The translations under genes were made by a program, and so were the position numbers. Positions 7,502-15,923 of a stretch of 64,000 nt of DNA are shown here, piece by piece. The DNA comes from Enterobacter sp. (GTDB taxonomy: Bacteria > Pseudomonadota > Gammaproteobacteria > Enterobacterales > Enterobacteriaceae), in NCBI GenBank assembly GCA_022649305.1, contig JALCNW010000001.1, positions 121,622-185,621 on the forward strand. Direction: 5' to 3'. Every line of letters begins with the position of its first letter. The first letter of the stretch is position 1. Under the pieces are notes generated by a model that saw only the letters and a list, made by a program, of their open reading frames with translations, searched no databases and had not been told where the DNA came from.

Positions 7502-7531
7502 GGAGGCGTTTAGTCACGGCTAAACGCCTCC
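7502..7531. terminator. bidirectional terminator between roxA and the YmgB-like gene
   Basis: GGAGGCGTTTAG-TCACGG-CTAAACGCCTCC is a perfect 12-bp stem between two convergent genes. T-runs are short on both sides, but the position and stability support a shared terminator. Confidence 0.7.
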
Positions 7532-7537
7532 AGAGCG

Positions 7538-7723
7538 CTAAATCAGCAGGTTACAGGCCTTCCAGTAGTTGAGCAGGCGTTCGTCATCCCGTTCCCGTTC
7601 TGCTTTACTCTTCATCGTTCGCGCCAGATTTTCTCTCGATACTTCCTGGCCCTTTTGCACAATGTCTAATACCGCTTCACCAAGAGCCAAAGAAATGTCA
7701 TTACGATTATTGTGAATCTCCAT
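7538..7723 (-). CDS. small YmgB/AriR-like regulatory protein
   Basis: A 61-residue acidic/basic helical protein (MEIHNNRNDISLALGEAVLD, then a Glu/Arg-rich helix, ending YWKACNLLI). The pattern ALGEAVLDIVQKGQ and two predicted helices resemble the YmgB/AriR/YcgZ group of small Rcs-connector and biofilm or acid-stress proteins, an assignment made from memory with modest confidence. The start at 7723 has GGAG 7 bases upstream; earlier in-frame ATGs are less well placed. It faces away from the AraC regulator that follows. Confidence 0.6.
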   Translation of the reverse strand: MEIHNNRNDISLALGEAVLDIVQKGQEVSRENLARTMKSKAERERDDERLLNYWKACNLLI

Positions 7724-7911
7724 ATTTGTCTCCATGTTGATAGCGTGAATTAAATTATAAAACATACTGACGTGGGTGAACTGAATTCATCCCATTCTGA
7801 TGTCGTTGCGTTTATTTAAAAGAGACCCGGAATCAGGCGGTGAGCACTATTCTATTGCGCTCAAGTGGGTGATAATATTTTCTTTATTATTATTTCCCGG
7901 TAGGGGCAGGT

Positions 7912-8877
7912 ATGCATAACGCAACGCGCCATAATGAAAGTACCTCAACGAAGAAATTCTTTTCCGTTGAGGATTTTCAGCTATTTGGTGAGCGTTACGG
8001 CATCGACTATCACTTCCCGCGTTTAACTGACGACGCTAACCACAGCAGCCCCGTGCTGCACGGCGATGTCGAAGAGATGACGCTCTCATCCGGTATTTCG
8101 CTCACCCATTCTGACGTCCGCGTGCTGCAACCCTACGAAACCACCTCTCGGCACAGCAGCCCGCTGTATATGCTGGTGGTGCTCGAAGGCTGCGTGACGC
8201 TCACTCTCAACGGCGTGGAATATGGGGTGCGATCCGGCATGGCGTTCAGCTCGCGGCTGAGCGAGCAGCAGGTGATGAGTGCGCGCCACGATGCTGATAA
8301 CACGCTCAAAACGCTCTCGTTTGGCGTATATCCCAACGATGCTCATCGCGAGAACCTGCTGGAATCGCTGCTTCAGGAATGGCAGTGTCTGCACGCGCCG
8401 ACGTTTGTCTGGCAGGTGCCTGGCTTTGTGTTATCGGGGATTCAGCATGCTCAGCAGCAGGGGCTAAGCGCGCTATCGCGCAAGTTACTGCTGGAGGGGC
8501 TGATGTACCAATTGTTGGGTCATGGGCTGAGCCAGCGCCAGCAACCTGGACCCTGTCGGCCCGAACTGGCGCGCCTGGAACGTGTGCGAAACATGCTGGA
8601 ACAGGCACCGGAACAGGACTACACCCTTGCTCAGCTGGCGGCCCTGGCCGCGATGAGCCCGAGCAGCCTGCGCAGCAAGTTCCGCCATGCTTTTGGCCGC
8701 ACAATTTTTGATTACCTGCGCGACTGCCGCCTGGAACTGGCTCGCCGCTATCTGCTGGAAGGCCACAGCGTGCAGCAGGCGGCGTGGATGTCCGGCTATC
8801 AGCATGCCACTAACTTCTCCACCGCCTTTCGCCGCCGCTATGGCCTCTCTCCCGGCGATCTGCGCAAACGTCGCTAA
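7912..8877 (+). CDS. AraC-family regulator of the adjacent siderophore receptor (PchR-like)
   Basis: A 321-residue regulator. The N-terminal half is a cupin-like effector domain (SPLYMLVVLEGCVTLTLNGV at about 83-102). The last about 100 residues carry two AraC helix-turn-helix motifs, the first around YTLAQLAALAAMSPSSLRSKF and the second around SVQQAAWMSGYQHATNFSTA followed by FRRRYGLSP. The layout matches PchR/YbtA-type activators that sense a ferri-siderophore and switch on its receptor gene. The TonB-dependent receptor lies 139 bp downstream on the same strand. The specific effector is unknown. Confidence 0.85.
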   Translation: MHNATRHNESTSTKKFFSVEDFQLFGERYGIDYHFPRLTDDANHSSPVLHGDVEEMTLSSGISLTHSDVRVLQPYETTSRHSSPLYMLVVLEGCVTLTLNGVEYGVRSGMAFSSRLSEQQVMSARHDADNTLKTLSFGVYPNDAHRENLLESLLQEWQCLHAPTFVWQVPGFVLSGIQHAQQQGLSALSRKLLLEGLMYQLLGHGLSQRQQPGPCRPELARLERVRNMLEQAPEQDYTLAQLAALAAMSPSSLRSKFRHAFGRTIFDYLRDCRLELARRYLLEGHSVQQAAWMSGYQHATNFSTAFRRRYGLSPGDLRKRR

Positions 8878-8971
8878 CGTACTTTTCCCTCTCACGCGAA
8901 CGTCATTCTTACGGTTTAGCACGGCGCATACATAACCTGGCGTTGCGCATAGCTGTTTACGATCTCAAAAA

Positions 8972-8990
8972 GGTAATAATTCTTATTAAC
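8972..8990. promoter_or_regulatory. Fur box upstream of TonB receptor
   Basis: GGTAATAATTCTTATTAAC matches the 19-bp Fur consensus (GATAATGATAATCATTATC) at 13 positions and lies 26 bp before the receptor start, where it would block transcription under iron sufficiency. Confidence 0.68.
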
Positions 8991-9016
8991 AATTAGAAAT
9001 ACCTTTGGAGATTTTC

Positions 9017-11107
9017 ATGTTCGCTCAATCACGGCTGGCCCTGTTGGTAGGATGCGTTACCGGCAGCGTCGCGTTTCCTTTGCAGGCGCAGGAAGCGCAA
9101 AAAACCGAAACCGTTGTCGTCACCTCGCAGATGCAGAGTGGCGCAACCAAACTGGCCACGCCGGATATCGAAACCCCGCAGGCAGTGTCGATCGTCACGC
9201 GCGAGCAGTTCGAAGAACAGGGCGCGACCAGCGTGCGTCAGGCGGTGAGCTATACGCCGGGGGTGTACAGCAACCAGATTGGTGCCTCGAACCGTTTCGA
9301 TTACATCGTCTTGCGCGGCTTCTCTGACGGTAGCCTGGACAACGTTTATCTCGACGGCCTGAAGATGATGGGCGACACCAACTCCCACAGCTCGCTGGTG
9401 GTTGACCCGTGGTTCCTGGACAATATCGAAGTGGTGCGCGGCCCGGCGTCGGTGCTGTATGGCCGTTCGTCTCCGGGCGGGATCGTGGCGCTGACCTCGC
9501 GCAAACCGTCGTTCGATCCGGGTGGTGAGATCAAGCTGTTCGCCGGGAATAACAACCAGCGCGGGGCGATGTTCGACGTTACCGGCCCGTTAGACGATAA
9601 CGATCGCGTGGCGGTGCGTCTGAGCGGCATGACCCGCTACGCCGATTCCCAGTTTGATCCGCTGAAAGAAGAGCGTTACGCGCTGATGCCAAGCCTCACC
9701 TGGCGTATCACCGATAATACGCGTCTGGATCTGATGGCCTATCTGCATCGCGATCCGGAAGGCGGCAGCCACTCTGGCCTGCCGTACGAAGGCACCGTTG
9801 TGTCGCACAATGGCAAGAAAATTTCCAATACCTTCTTTGAAGGTGAGGACGATTACGATAAATACGATCGTCGCGAAAACATGGTCGGCTATAACGTTGA
9901 ACATAGGTTCGAGAGCGGCTGGTCGGTGCGCCAGAAGCTGCGCTATCTGCACACCAAAGTTGAGCTGAATCAGGTGTATGCCGCCGGCTGGCTCAATGAA
10001 ACCGAGCTAAACCGCGGCTATTCCGGCTCGGACGAGAAAATGGACGCCATTACTCTGGATAACCAGGTCGACGGCAGCTTTGATACCTGGGCAGTCAACC
10101 ACCGCGTACTGATCGGGATGGATTATCAGGATCGCAGTAACAACACCACCGGCTATTACGGTGGCTTCCCGGCGATCGATGCCTTCCACCCGGTATACGG
10201 TGCGGATCCGGACTACATCACCCTGTATGGCCAGGAAAAGCACAAGCTGCGTCAGACCGGCTACTACTTGCAAGATCAGATGTCGATCGACCGCTGGCGT
10301 CTGACGCTCGGTGGCCGTTACGACCAGGTGAGCGTATCGAACGTCGATAAGCTCAACAATACCCGTAGCGATCTGGATAAAAACAACTTCAGCAGCCGCG
10401 CGGCGTTGCTGTATCTCTTTGATAACGGTGTCGCGCCGTACATCAGCTATTCCACCGCCTTTACGCCGACCAGCTTTGCTGATGAAAACGGTCAGATCCT
10501 GGATCCGATGAAGGGCAAGCAGTGGGAAGCGGGCGTGAAGTATGAGCCGGAAGGGATGAACAGCCAGTTCAGCGCGTCGGTATTCCGCATTAACCAGAAA
10601 AACATTGCCACCAAAGAGGAGCCAACCGATCCGTATCGATCCATCGGTGAAATCGAATCTGAGGGCGTAGAGCTGGAAGCGGTCGGGCAGTTAACCGACA
10701 GTCTGCGCATGCAGGCGGCGTATACCTATACCGATATCCGCTATAAGAAAAGCAGCCCGGAAGAAGAGGGTAAACGCGCCGTCTATGCTCCGCGTAATAT
10801 GGCCAGCGCCTGGCTGAGCTACGACGTCAAAACCGGTCCGCTGGACGGCCTGACCGTCGGTTCCGGCGTGCGTTACGTCAACGGCGTGACCAGCGATCGT
10901 CAGAATACTCACACCTTGCCGTCGTATACGCTGGTGGATGTGGCGGTGGGCTACGATTTGTCGAAGGTGGGGCTGACGGGCGTGAGCGCGCAGCTTAACG
11001 TCAATAATCTGACTGACGAAAGCTACGTGGCGGCGTGTAATTCACTCTCTTATTGCTACTTTGGTGCCGAGCGCAGCATTGTCGGCAGCGTGTCCTGGAA
11101 GTTCTAA
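9017..11107 (+). CDS. TonB-dependent siderophore receptor, FhuA/FoxA (hydroxamate) family
   Basis: A 696-residue outer membrane receptor. Residues 1-24 are a signal peptide (cut near LQA). A TonB box (ETVVVT) lies just inside the mature start, followed by a plug domain with TPQAVSIVTREQF-type and NVYLDGL, VVRGPASVLYGRSSPGG motifs. The 22-strand barrel ends SIVGSVSWKF with terminal Phe. The C-terminal segment ESYVAACNSLSYCYFGAERS, with its Cys pair, closely parallels FhuA and FoxA, which import ferrichrome or ferrioxamine. The exact ligand cannot be read. The ATG at 9017 has GGAG 7 bases upstream. A Fur box and an adjacent PchR-like activator predict iron- and ligand-dependent expression. Confidence 0.9.
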   Translation: MFAQSRLALLVGCVTGSVAFPLQAQEAQKTETVVVTSQMQSGATKLATPDIETPQAVSIVTREQFEEQGATSVRQAVSYTPGVYSNQIGASNRFDYIVLRGFSDGSLDNVYLDGLKMMGDTNSHSSLVVDPWFLDNIEVVRGPASVLYGRSSPGGIVALTSRKPSFDPGGEIKLFAGNNNQRGAMFDVTGPLDDNDRVAVRLSGMTRYADSQFDPLKEERYALMPSLTWRITDNTRLDLMAYLHRDPEGGSHSGLPYEGTVVSHNGKKISNTFFEGEDDYDKYDRRENMVGYNVEHRFESGWSVRQKLRYLHTKVELNQVYAAGWLNETELNRGYSGSDEKMDAITLDNQVDGSFDTWAVNHRVLIGMDYQDRSNNTTGYYGGFPAIDAFHPVYGADPDYITLYGQEKHKLRQTGYYLQDQMSIDRWRLTLGGRYDQVSVSNVDKLNNTRSDLDKNNFSSRAALLYLFDNGVAPYISYSTAFTPTSFADENGQILDPMKGKQWEAGVKYEPEGMNSQFSASVFRINQKNIATKEEPTDPYRSIGEIESEGVELEAVGQLTDSLRMQAAYTYTDIRYKKSSPEEEGKRAVYAPRNMASAWLSYDVKTGPLDGLTVGSGVRYVNGVTSDRQNTHTLPSYTLVDVAVGYDLSKVGLTGVSAQLNVNNLTDESYVAACNSLSYCYFGAERSIVGSVSWKF

Positions 11108-11176
11108 ACGGTATTTTGCCGGGCGGCGGCGATCGCACTGAACCCTGTGGGAGAGACCTCATATGAAGACATCACA

Positions 11177-12592
11177 CTACTCTTCCATCGCAATGTGTAT
11201 CGCCTCGCCCATTTTCTTCAGCGCCTCGCGATTTTTCTCATTCGGCGGCAGGGCGACGTTAATCCGCAGGCAGTTACGATACTTCCCGGAGGCTGAAAAT
11301 AGCGATCCCGCTGCGGCCTGAATCTTCAGCTCGCACAGCTGCTTGCTGACGCAAACCATATCCACTTCCTCAGGTAATTCGACCCACAGTAAAAAGCTAC
11401 CTTTAGGCCGCGTCACGCAGATGTGACAAGGGAAATACTGGCGCACCCAGCAGGTGTAGGTTTCCATATTTTGCTGATAAATCTGGCGCATACGCCTCAC
11501 GTGACGGTGGTAATGCCCGTCGCGAACAAAGGCGGCGACGGCCATTTGCGTGGCGGGGACGTTAAACCCGCCAGCGGCATATTTCATGTGCATCACGCGG
11601 TCGTAATAGCGGCCCGGCACAATCCAGCCCACGCGCAATCCCGGTGCGACGGTTTTGGTAAACGAACTGCACAGCAGCACGCGGCCATCGATATCAAAGG
11701 AGTGGATGGTGCGTGGACGCGGGTAATCTGCCGCCAGCTCGCCGTAAATATCATCTTCAACAATCACTATATCGTGGCGCTGAGCCAGGGCCAGAACCTG
11801 GCGTTTGCGCGCTTCCGGCATGATAAACCCGAGCGGATTGTTGCAGTTGGGCACCAGAATGACCGCTTTGATCGGCCACTGTTCCAGTGCCAGCTCCAGA
11901 GCCTCAATGCTGATCCCGGTTTCAGGATCGGTCGGGATCTCAATGGCTTTGATATTGAACCCGCGCAGCATTTGCATGGTGCCGTGAAATGAAGGGGATT
12001 CCACCGCCACGATATCGCCCGGTTTACAGATCGACAGCAGCGCGATCGACAATGCACCGTGACAGCCGTTAGTGATCACAATCTCTTGTGCAGAGACGGT
12101 CGATCCCCCGTCCAGCATCAGTCGTGCAATTTGCTCGCGTAGCTCAAGCCGCCCGTCGAGACCATCATAGCTCAGCATTTCGCAGGGATTGTGCTGCGCG
12201 ATACGGCTCATCTCGCGCCACAGCGGTTTTAGGCTCGGCTGGGTCAGATCCGGCGAGCCGCCCCCAAAGGAGATCATCTCTTTGTCCGCGCGGGCATCCA
12301 GCAGCATCATGACTTCGTCCCACTGGGTCACGTCTACCGGACGCTGCACCGGACGCGTCATGGCGGGCACCGGCGGCTGGGCTTTGCGTTGAGAAACGAA
12401 ATAACCGGAGCGCGGCTGCGGGGTTATCAACTGGAGATTTTCGAGGATCTGATAGGCTTGCTGAATGGTGCTGATACTGACGCCATGTTCCTGACTCAAC
12501 GTACGTACCGAAGGCAGGCGTTCCCCGCTGCGATACAGCCCTTGTTCAATACGTTCCGCCAGAAGATTGGCCAGATGTTGATAACGCGTCAT
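11177..12592 (-). CDS. yjiR: MocR-type PLP-binding transcriptional regulator YjiR
   Basis: A 471-residue fusion of a GntR winged helix (residues about 1-68, SVRTLSQEHGVSISTIQQAY) to a fold-type I aminotransferase domain. The PLP lysine is K313 (SSFTKTVAPGLRVGW). The text matches E. coli YjiR closely (SGERLPSVRTLSQEHGVSIS, VPNCNNPLGFIMP). It is divergent from yjiS as in E. coli. Its upstream region contains repeated TACAGATT-type elements that are probable binding sites. The effector and target reaction are unknown. Confidence 0.93.
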   Translation of the reverse strand: MTRYQHLANLLAERIEQGLYRSGERLPSVRTLSQEHGVSISTIQQAYQILENLQLITPQPRSGYFVSQRKAQPPVPAMTRPVQRPVDVTQWDEVMMLLDARADKEMISFGGGSPDLTQPSLKPLWREMSRIAQHNPCEMLSYDGLDGRLELREQIARLMLDGGSTVSAQEIVITNGCHGALSIALLSICKPGDIVAVESPSFHGTMQMLRGFNIKAIEIPTDPETGISIEALELALEQWPIKAVILVPNCNNPLGFIMPEARKRQVLALAQRHDIVIVEDDIYGELAADYPRPRTIHSFDIDGRVLLCSSFTKTVAPGLRVGWIVPGRYYDRVMHMKYAAGGFNVPATQMAVAAFVRDGHYHRHVRRMRQIYQQNMETYTCWVRQYFPCHICVTRPKGSFLLWVELPEEVDMVCVSKQLCELKIQAAAGSLFSASGKYRNCLRINVALPPNEKNREALKKMGEAIHIAMEE

Positions 12593-12614
12593 GCTGTATC
12601 CTTCATTTTTGCCA

Positions 12615-12713
12615 TACAGATTGTCAAACCAGTACAGATTAGTGCCATTAACGGCATTCAGATACAGTATTAGCGGATCTGTATGTTAAATAAAAGTTGT
12701 TTTTGAGTCTGTA
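12615..12713. promoter_or_regulatory. repeated TACAGATT elements, probable YjiR operator
   Basis: TACAGATT occurs at 12615-12622 and 12633-12640 (18 bp apart, direct), TACAGTAT at 12663-12670, and inverted copies ATCTGTA at 12677-12683 and TCTGTA at 12708-12713. MocR regulators such as GabR and PdxR bind pairs of direct repeats in divergent promoter regions, so these are candidates for autoregulation and yjiS control. Confidence 0.5.
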
Positions 12714-12768
12714 TTGAAATGGGTATTCTCCGCGATGATAAAGCCTCTGGCAAACCGAGGAGAGCATC

Positions 12769-12939
12769 ATGGAATTCAACGAAAATCGTCCCAACCGTCC
12801 GTTTATTGGCTTCGTTTTAGTCTGGAGAGCGTTGGTAAAATGGCATCGTCGCGGGCAGACGCGCCGAGTGTTACGGGGAATGAGTGACGACCAACTGCGT
12901 GATGTGGGGCTCAGCCGCCACGATGCGAGCAATATTTGA
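12769..12939 (+). CDS. yjiS: DUF1127 small protein YjiS
   Basis: A 56-residue basic protein of the YjiS-like (DUF1127) family. The signature is RRVLRGMSDDQLRDVGLSRHD near the C-terminus (R-x-L-x-x-M-S-x-x-x-L-x-D-I/V-G-L). The start MEFNENRPNRPFIGF parallels E. coli YjiS (MEFHENRAKAPFIGL). GGAG lies 7 bp before the ATG. Family members elsewhere are implicated in RNA/phosphate-stress or motility control; no role is known for YjiS. It is divergent from yjiR. Confidence 0.92.
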   Translation: MEFNENRPNRPFIGFVLVWRALVKWHRRGQTRRVLRGMSDDQLRDVGLSRHDASNI

Positions 12940-12952
12940 TTGGCCTGGAAAC

Positions 12953-12984
12953 GGCATTTATCTGCAAGCGGGCAGATAAATGCC
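12953..12984. terminator. bidirectional terminator, yjiS / DUF4282 gene
   Basis: GGCATTTATCTGC-AAGCGG-GCAGATAAATGCC is a perfect 13-bp stem between convergent genes, 13 bp after yjiS. There is no long T-run on either strand. Confidence 0.7.
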
Positions 12985-12990
12985 GGAATA

Positions 12991-13245
12991 TTACTCTGCG
13001 GTCGTTTTGCTGGTGTTTTCCGCGATGCGGCGCAGGTATTCGTTATTTTTAAACGCCACCATAATCAGTTCAAACATCACGCGACAACCGATCAGGCTGA
13101 AGATCATGCCGAAAAAGCCAGCGATCAAATGTTCGGTGAACATGGAATACAGGCCGCCAAGCAGAATAAACAGCATGACGATCCAGTAGAAAAAGACCAG
13201 TACGCGCGGCGTTAATAAATAATCGAATCCCAGAATTGATTTCAT
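12991..13245 (-). CDS. DUF4282 family membrane protein
   Basis: An 84-residue inner membrane protein with two hydrophobic segments (about residues 14-35, VLVFFYWIVMLFILLGGLYSM, and 40-64, LIAGFFGMIFSLIGCRVMFELI) and a polar C-terminal tail (NNEYLRRIAENTSKTTAE). The pattern matches the DUF4282 family; function unknown. AAGGA precedes the start. It stands alone, convergent with yjiS. Confidence 0.8.
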   Translation of the reverse strand: MKSILGFDYLLTPRVLVFFYWIVMLFILLGGLYSMFTEHLIAGFFGMIFSLIGCRVMFELIMVAFKNNEYLRRIAENTSKTTAE

Positions 13246-13349
13246 TTTCTTGTCCTTAGAATAATGTCGAATACCGACGAAATGAGCGGCAGAGTATAAA
13301 GAGAACAGTGAAGACGTACACCTACGAATTTTTCCGGATCCGGATATTT

Positions 13350-14741
13350 TTATTCAATTAAACGAATCGTCTGTGCCTGCGGGCGTTGTAATAACTCCCG
13401 TGCCTCTTCATACGACCGCACGTTGTTATAGCCAATTACCAGCCCGTAACGTTTACCTGAACCGCGATACCATTCGGACAACGCATTCACCTGGAGATGA
13501 TGCTGTTGCCAGCACTGAGCCACTTCGCGGTCGCGGCTGCTTTTGGTCAGGAAGGCGACAATATGCATCCCGCCGTCGTTTTGCTCGGTGAAAAAGTGCT
13601 CGCCGTAGACGTCTCGTAGCGCGGCAATCATCCAGTCGCGGCGCTGCTGGTACAGGGAGCGCATCTTTTTCAAATGGCGAAAGAAGTGACCCTCGTTGAG
13701 AAATCCCGTCAGGATTTTTTGCGTCAATACCGGCTGACCGCTGGTGACGATATCCGCGCAGTCGGCAAATGCGGATAGGGTGCTGGCAGGCATCACCACG
13801 TAGCCCATGCGCAACGATGGCATCACGGTTTTGCTGAAGGTGCCCATAAAAATCACCCGATCGTGCCGATCGAGGCTTTTTAGCGACGGCAGCACCTTGC
13901 GGGTGTAGTGAAACTCGCCGTCGTAGTCATCTTCGATTATCCAGGCTTCTTCTTGCGTCGCCCAGTCGAGCAACTGCTGCTTGCGTGGCAGTGACAGGGT
14001 GACTGCCAGCGGGCTTTGATGCGACGGCGTGACGATGGCGAAACGGGCGTCGCGATGGTGGCGCAGCAGATAGTCGATATCCATCCCCGATCGGTCTACC
14101 GGCACGGTGTGCAGGCGCGGCACGATGCGCTTGAGCAACTGCTGGCCCATAAAATAGCCGGGATCCTCGAACACCACTTTGTCACTGCGACTGGCGAGCG
14201 TATCGAGGATCAACCGCAGGCTGCCGCTGTACCCGCTGGTGATCATCACCTGTTCGGCGGTGCAGGATAAACCACGAGAAATGTTCAGATAGCGGGCGAT
14301 AGCTTCTCGCAGCGGATACCAGCCCATCACCGGCGGGCTGAGCATCTCCTCCTGACGCATCGATCGTGTCGCCTGGCCTGCAAGCAGCAGCCATTTTTTA
14401 TAGGGGAAACTGTCCAGAGCCGGAATGCCGGGGCGCAAAAACCCGGCGCGTTCGCGCTGGCTGATAAGTGATGCTGGCAGCGTACCTGTGGTTTGTTCTG
14501 CAGGAGCCTGTTGAACACGTGGCAGATTCAGGTCCGGATTCACTCGTGTGCCGCGCGCACCCTGGCTGACCAGATAACCCTCACCGATCAGAATCGCATA
14601 CGCCGTTTCGACGGTTTTGCGCGCGACCTTTAGCTCTTCTGCCAGCACGCGTATGGCAGGCACTTTGTCGCCGGGCTTCAGCACACCACGCGTGATGTTC
14701 TCGCGATAGCGAGTGTAGATGTCGTGATAGCCCGATTTCAT
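13350..14741 (-). CDS. MocR-type (PdxR-like) GntR/aminotransferase regulator
   Basis: A 463-residue GntR winged helix (about residues 1-70, with AEELKVARKTVETAYAILI as recognition region) fused to an aminotransferase-like domain. The PLP lysine is K304 (GTFSKTVMPSLRMGY), and the WIIEDDYDGEF block is typical. It belongs to the PdxR/GabR branch, not the YjiR branch. It is divergent from the AhpD-like gene, with starts 103 bp apart, so that gene is its likely target. Some PdxR-like proteins control pyridoxal metabolism, but no such gene is nearby. Not recognised by name. Confidence 0.88.
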   Translation of the reverse strand: MKSGYHDIYTRYRENITRGVLKPGDKVPAIRVLAEELKVARKTVETAYAILIGEGYLVSQGARGTRVNPDLNLPRVQQAPAEQTTGTLPASLISQRERAGFLRPGIPALDSFPYKKWLLLAGQATRSMRQEEMLSPPVMGWYPLREAIARYLNISRGLSCTAEQVMITSGYSGSLRLILDTLASRSDKVVFEDPGYFMGQQLLKRIVPRLHTVPVDRSGMDIDYLLRHHRDARFAIVTPSHQSPLAVTLSLPRKQQLLDWATQEEAWIIEDDYDGEFHYTRKVLPSLKSLDRHDRVIFMGTFSKTVMPSLRMGYVVMPASTLSAFADCADIVTSGQPVLTQKILTGFLNEGHFFRHLKKMRSLYQQRRDWMIAALRDVYGEHFFTEQNDGGMHIVAFLTKSSRDREVAQCWQQHHLQVNALSEWYRGSGKRYGLVIGYNNVRSYEEARELLQRPQAQTIRLIE

Positions 14742-14843
14742 GTCCTACCTCATTTTATGAGTTTTGTATCTTTTTACTATGTCATGAACAGCGTAGATTT
14801 GCCTCATCGCATGACCTTACCAGCATCAAAAAGAGGAAAGACA

Positions 14844-15323
14844 ATGAGCACTCGCGTCAATCACCATAAAGCCACACCCGCACTCGCCAAAGCGCTGTCC
14901 GACCTGAGCATGGCGGTTGGCAAAACGTCCATCGAACCTGCGCTCAAGCATCTGATCGATATTCGCGTGTCCCAGCTTAACGGCTGTACATTCTGCCTGG
15001 ATATGCACTCCAAAGAGGCAAAAATTGCCGGTGAGCGCGAACTGCGCCTGTATCATCTGGCAGCATGGCAGGAATCACCGCTGTTTAGCGCCCGCGAAAA
15101 AGCCGCGCTGGCCTTTGCTGAAGCGCTGACCCACATCACCCCGCAGGGCGTAAGCGATGAGCTGTATCGCAGCGTGGCGGAACATTTTTCTGACGTTGAG
15201 ATTTCCGAGCTGAACTTCGCCATCGTGGCGATCAACGCCTGGAACCGTTTAGGAGTGACCTCGCGCATGGAGCCTGGCTCGCTGGACGTGGCGTATGGCC
15301 TGAACAAGGCGAATCTGGAGTAA
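14844..15323 (+). CDS. carboxymuconolactone decarboxylase (AhpD-like) family protein
   Basis: A 159-residue all-helical protein with the AhpD-type redox site C48-x-x-C51 followed by H55 (NGCTFCLDMH) and the downstream segment AWQESPLFSAREKAALAFAE typical of the family. Relatives act as alkylhydroperoxidase adaptors or detoxify peroxides and quinones; the substrate is unknown here. The ATG at 14844 is chosen because AGAGGAAAG is 5 bases upstream and it gives the usual length. It is divergent from the MocR regulator and is followed by a hairpin. Confidence 0.88.
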   Translation: MSTRVNHHKATPALAKALSDLSMAVGKTSIEPALKHLIDIRVSQLNGCTFCLDMHSKEAKIAGERELRLYHLAAWQESPLFSAREKAALAFAEALTHITPQGVSDELYRSVAEHFSDVEISELNFAIVAINAWNRLGVTSRMEPGSLDVAYGLNKANLE

Positions 15324-15331
15324 GTTTACCT

Positions 15332-15357
15332 GCCCGGCGGTGCGACGCTTGCCGGGC
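15332..15357 (+). terminator. terminator after AhpD-like gene
   Basis: GCCCGGC-GGTGCGACGCTT-GCCGGGC followed by CTGTTGTTTTTG: a 7-bp GC stem with a T-rich tail. Confidence 0.7.
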
Positions 15358-15452
15358 CTGTTGTTTTTGCAATTCCTGCTATTTCCCCTCCTGTTTCTTG
15401 ATACTTACCCTGATAACTATTACTGTGTCCTCGTGTGATAAGAGGACTCCCC

Positions 15453-15923
15453 ATGAGTGAAGAAGATCTGTTCTGCCGCAGGCCGATGGGCATGCGGATG
15501 GCAATGATTGTGCGTCAGTGGCGCGCGGTGATTGATGATGCCATTCTCGAGACAGGGCTTACCCAATCGAGCTGGACGGTGATGATGCAGCTTGAACAAT
15601 TAGGGGAAAACGTCTCGGTGAGCGAGCTGGCGGAAGTGCAAGGTATTGAACTGCCGCCATTGATGCGCACCCTCACACAGCTGGAAAAGCAGGGCTACCT
15701 GCTGCGTACCACATCGCCTTATGACAAACGCATCCGGCTACTCACACTGACAGCTGAAGGTAACGCGGTGCTGAAAACGCTCACCCGCGTGATCGAAAAT
15801 TTTCAGCAACGTGTGTCGCAAAACATTGCGCCTGACCATCTTGAGATATTCAGCGCAACGTTAAATCAAATCGCCTGCAATTTGCGGACAATCCGCGAAG
15901 AAGATAACAAGACCCAAAAATAA
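15453..15923 (+). CDS. MarR-family transcriptional regulator
   Basis: A 156-residue winged-helix repressor. The DNA-binding core includes VSELAEVQGIELPPLMRTLT and the wing SPYDKRIRLLTLTAEG, the MarR/SlyA pattern (DxRxxxLxLTxxG). The ATG at 15453 follows AGAGGA. Its stop overlaps the start of the HlyD-type gene (TAATG), so it leads an operon with an efflux pair, which it presumably represses until an aromatic or lipophilic ligand binds. Confidence 0.88.
   Translation: MSEEDLFCRRPMGMRMAMIVRQWRAVIDDAILETGLTQSSWTVMMQLEQLGENVSVSELAEVQGIELPPLMRTLTQLEKQGYLLRTTSPYDKRIRLLTLTAEGNAVLKTLTRVIENFQQRVSQNIAPDHLEIFSATLNQIACNLRTIREEDNKTQK

Noticed and set aside
14742..14843. Possible operator between the MocR and AhpD-like genes
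   Set aside because: Only short, imperfect GTCATG/CATGAC repeats; not distinct enough to call.
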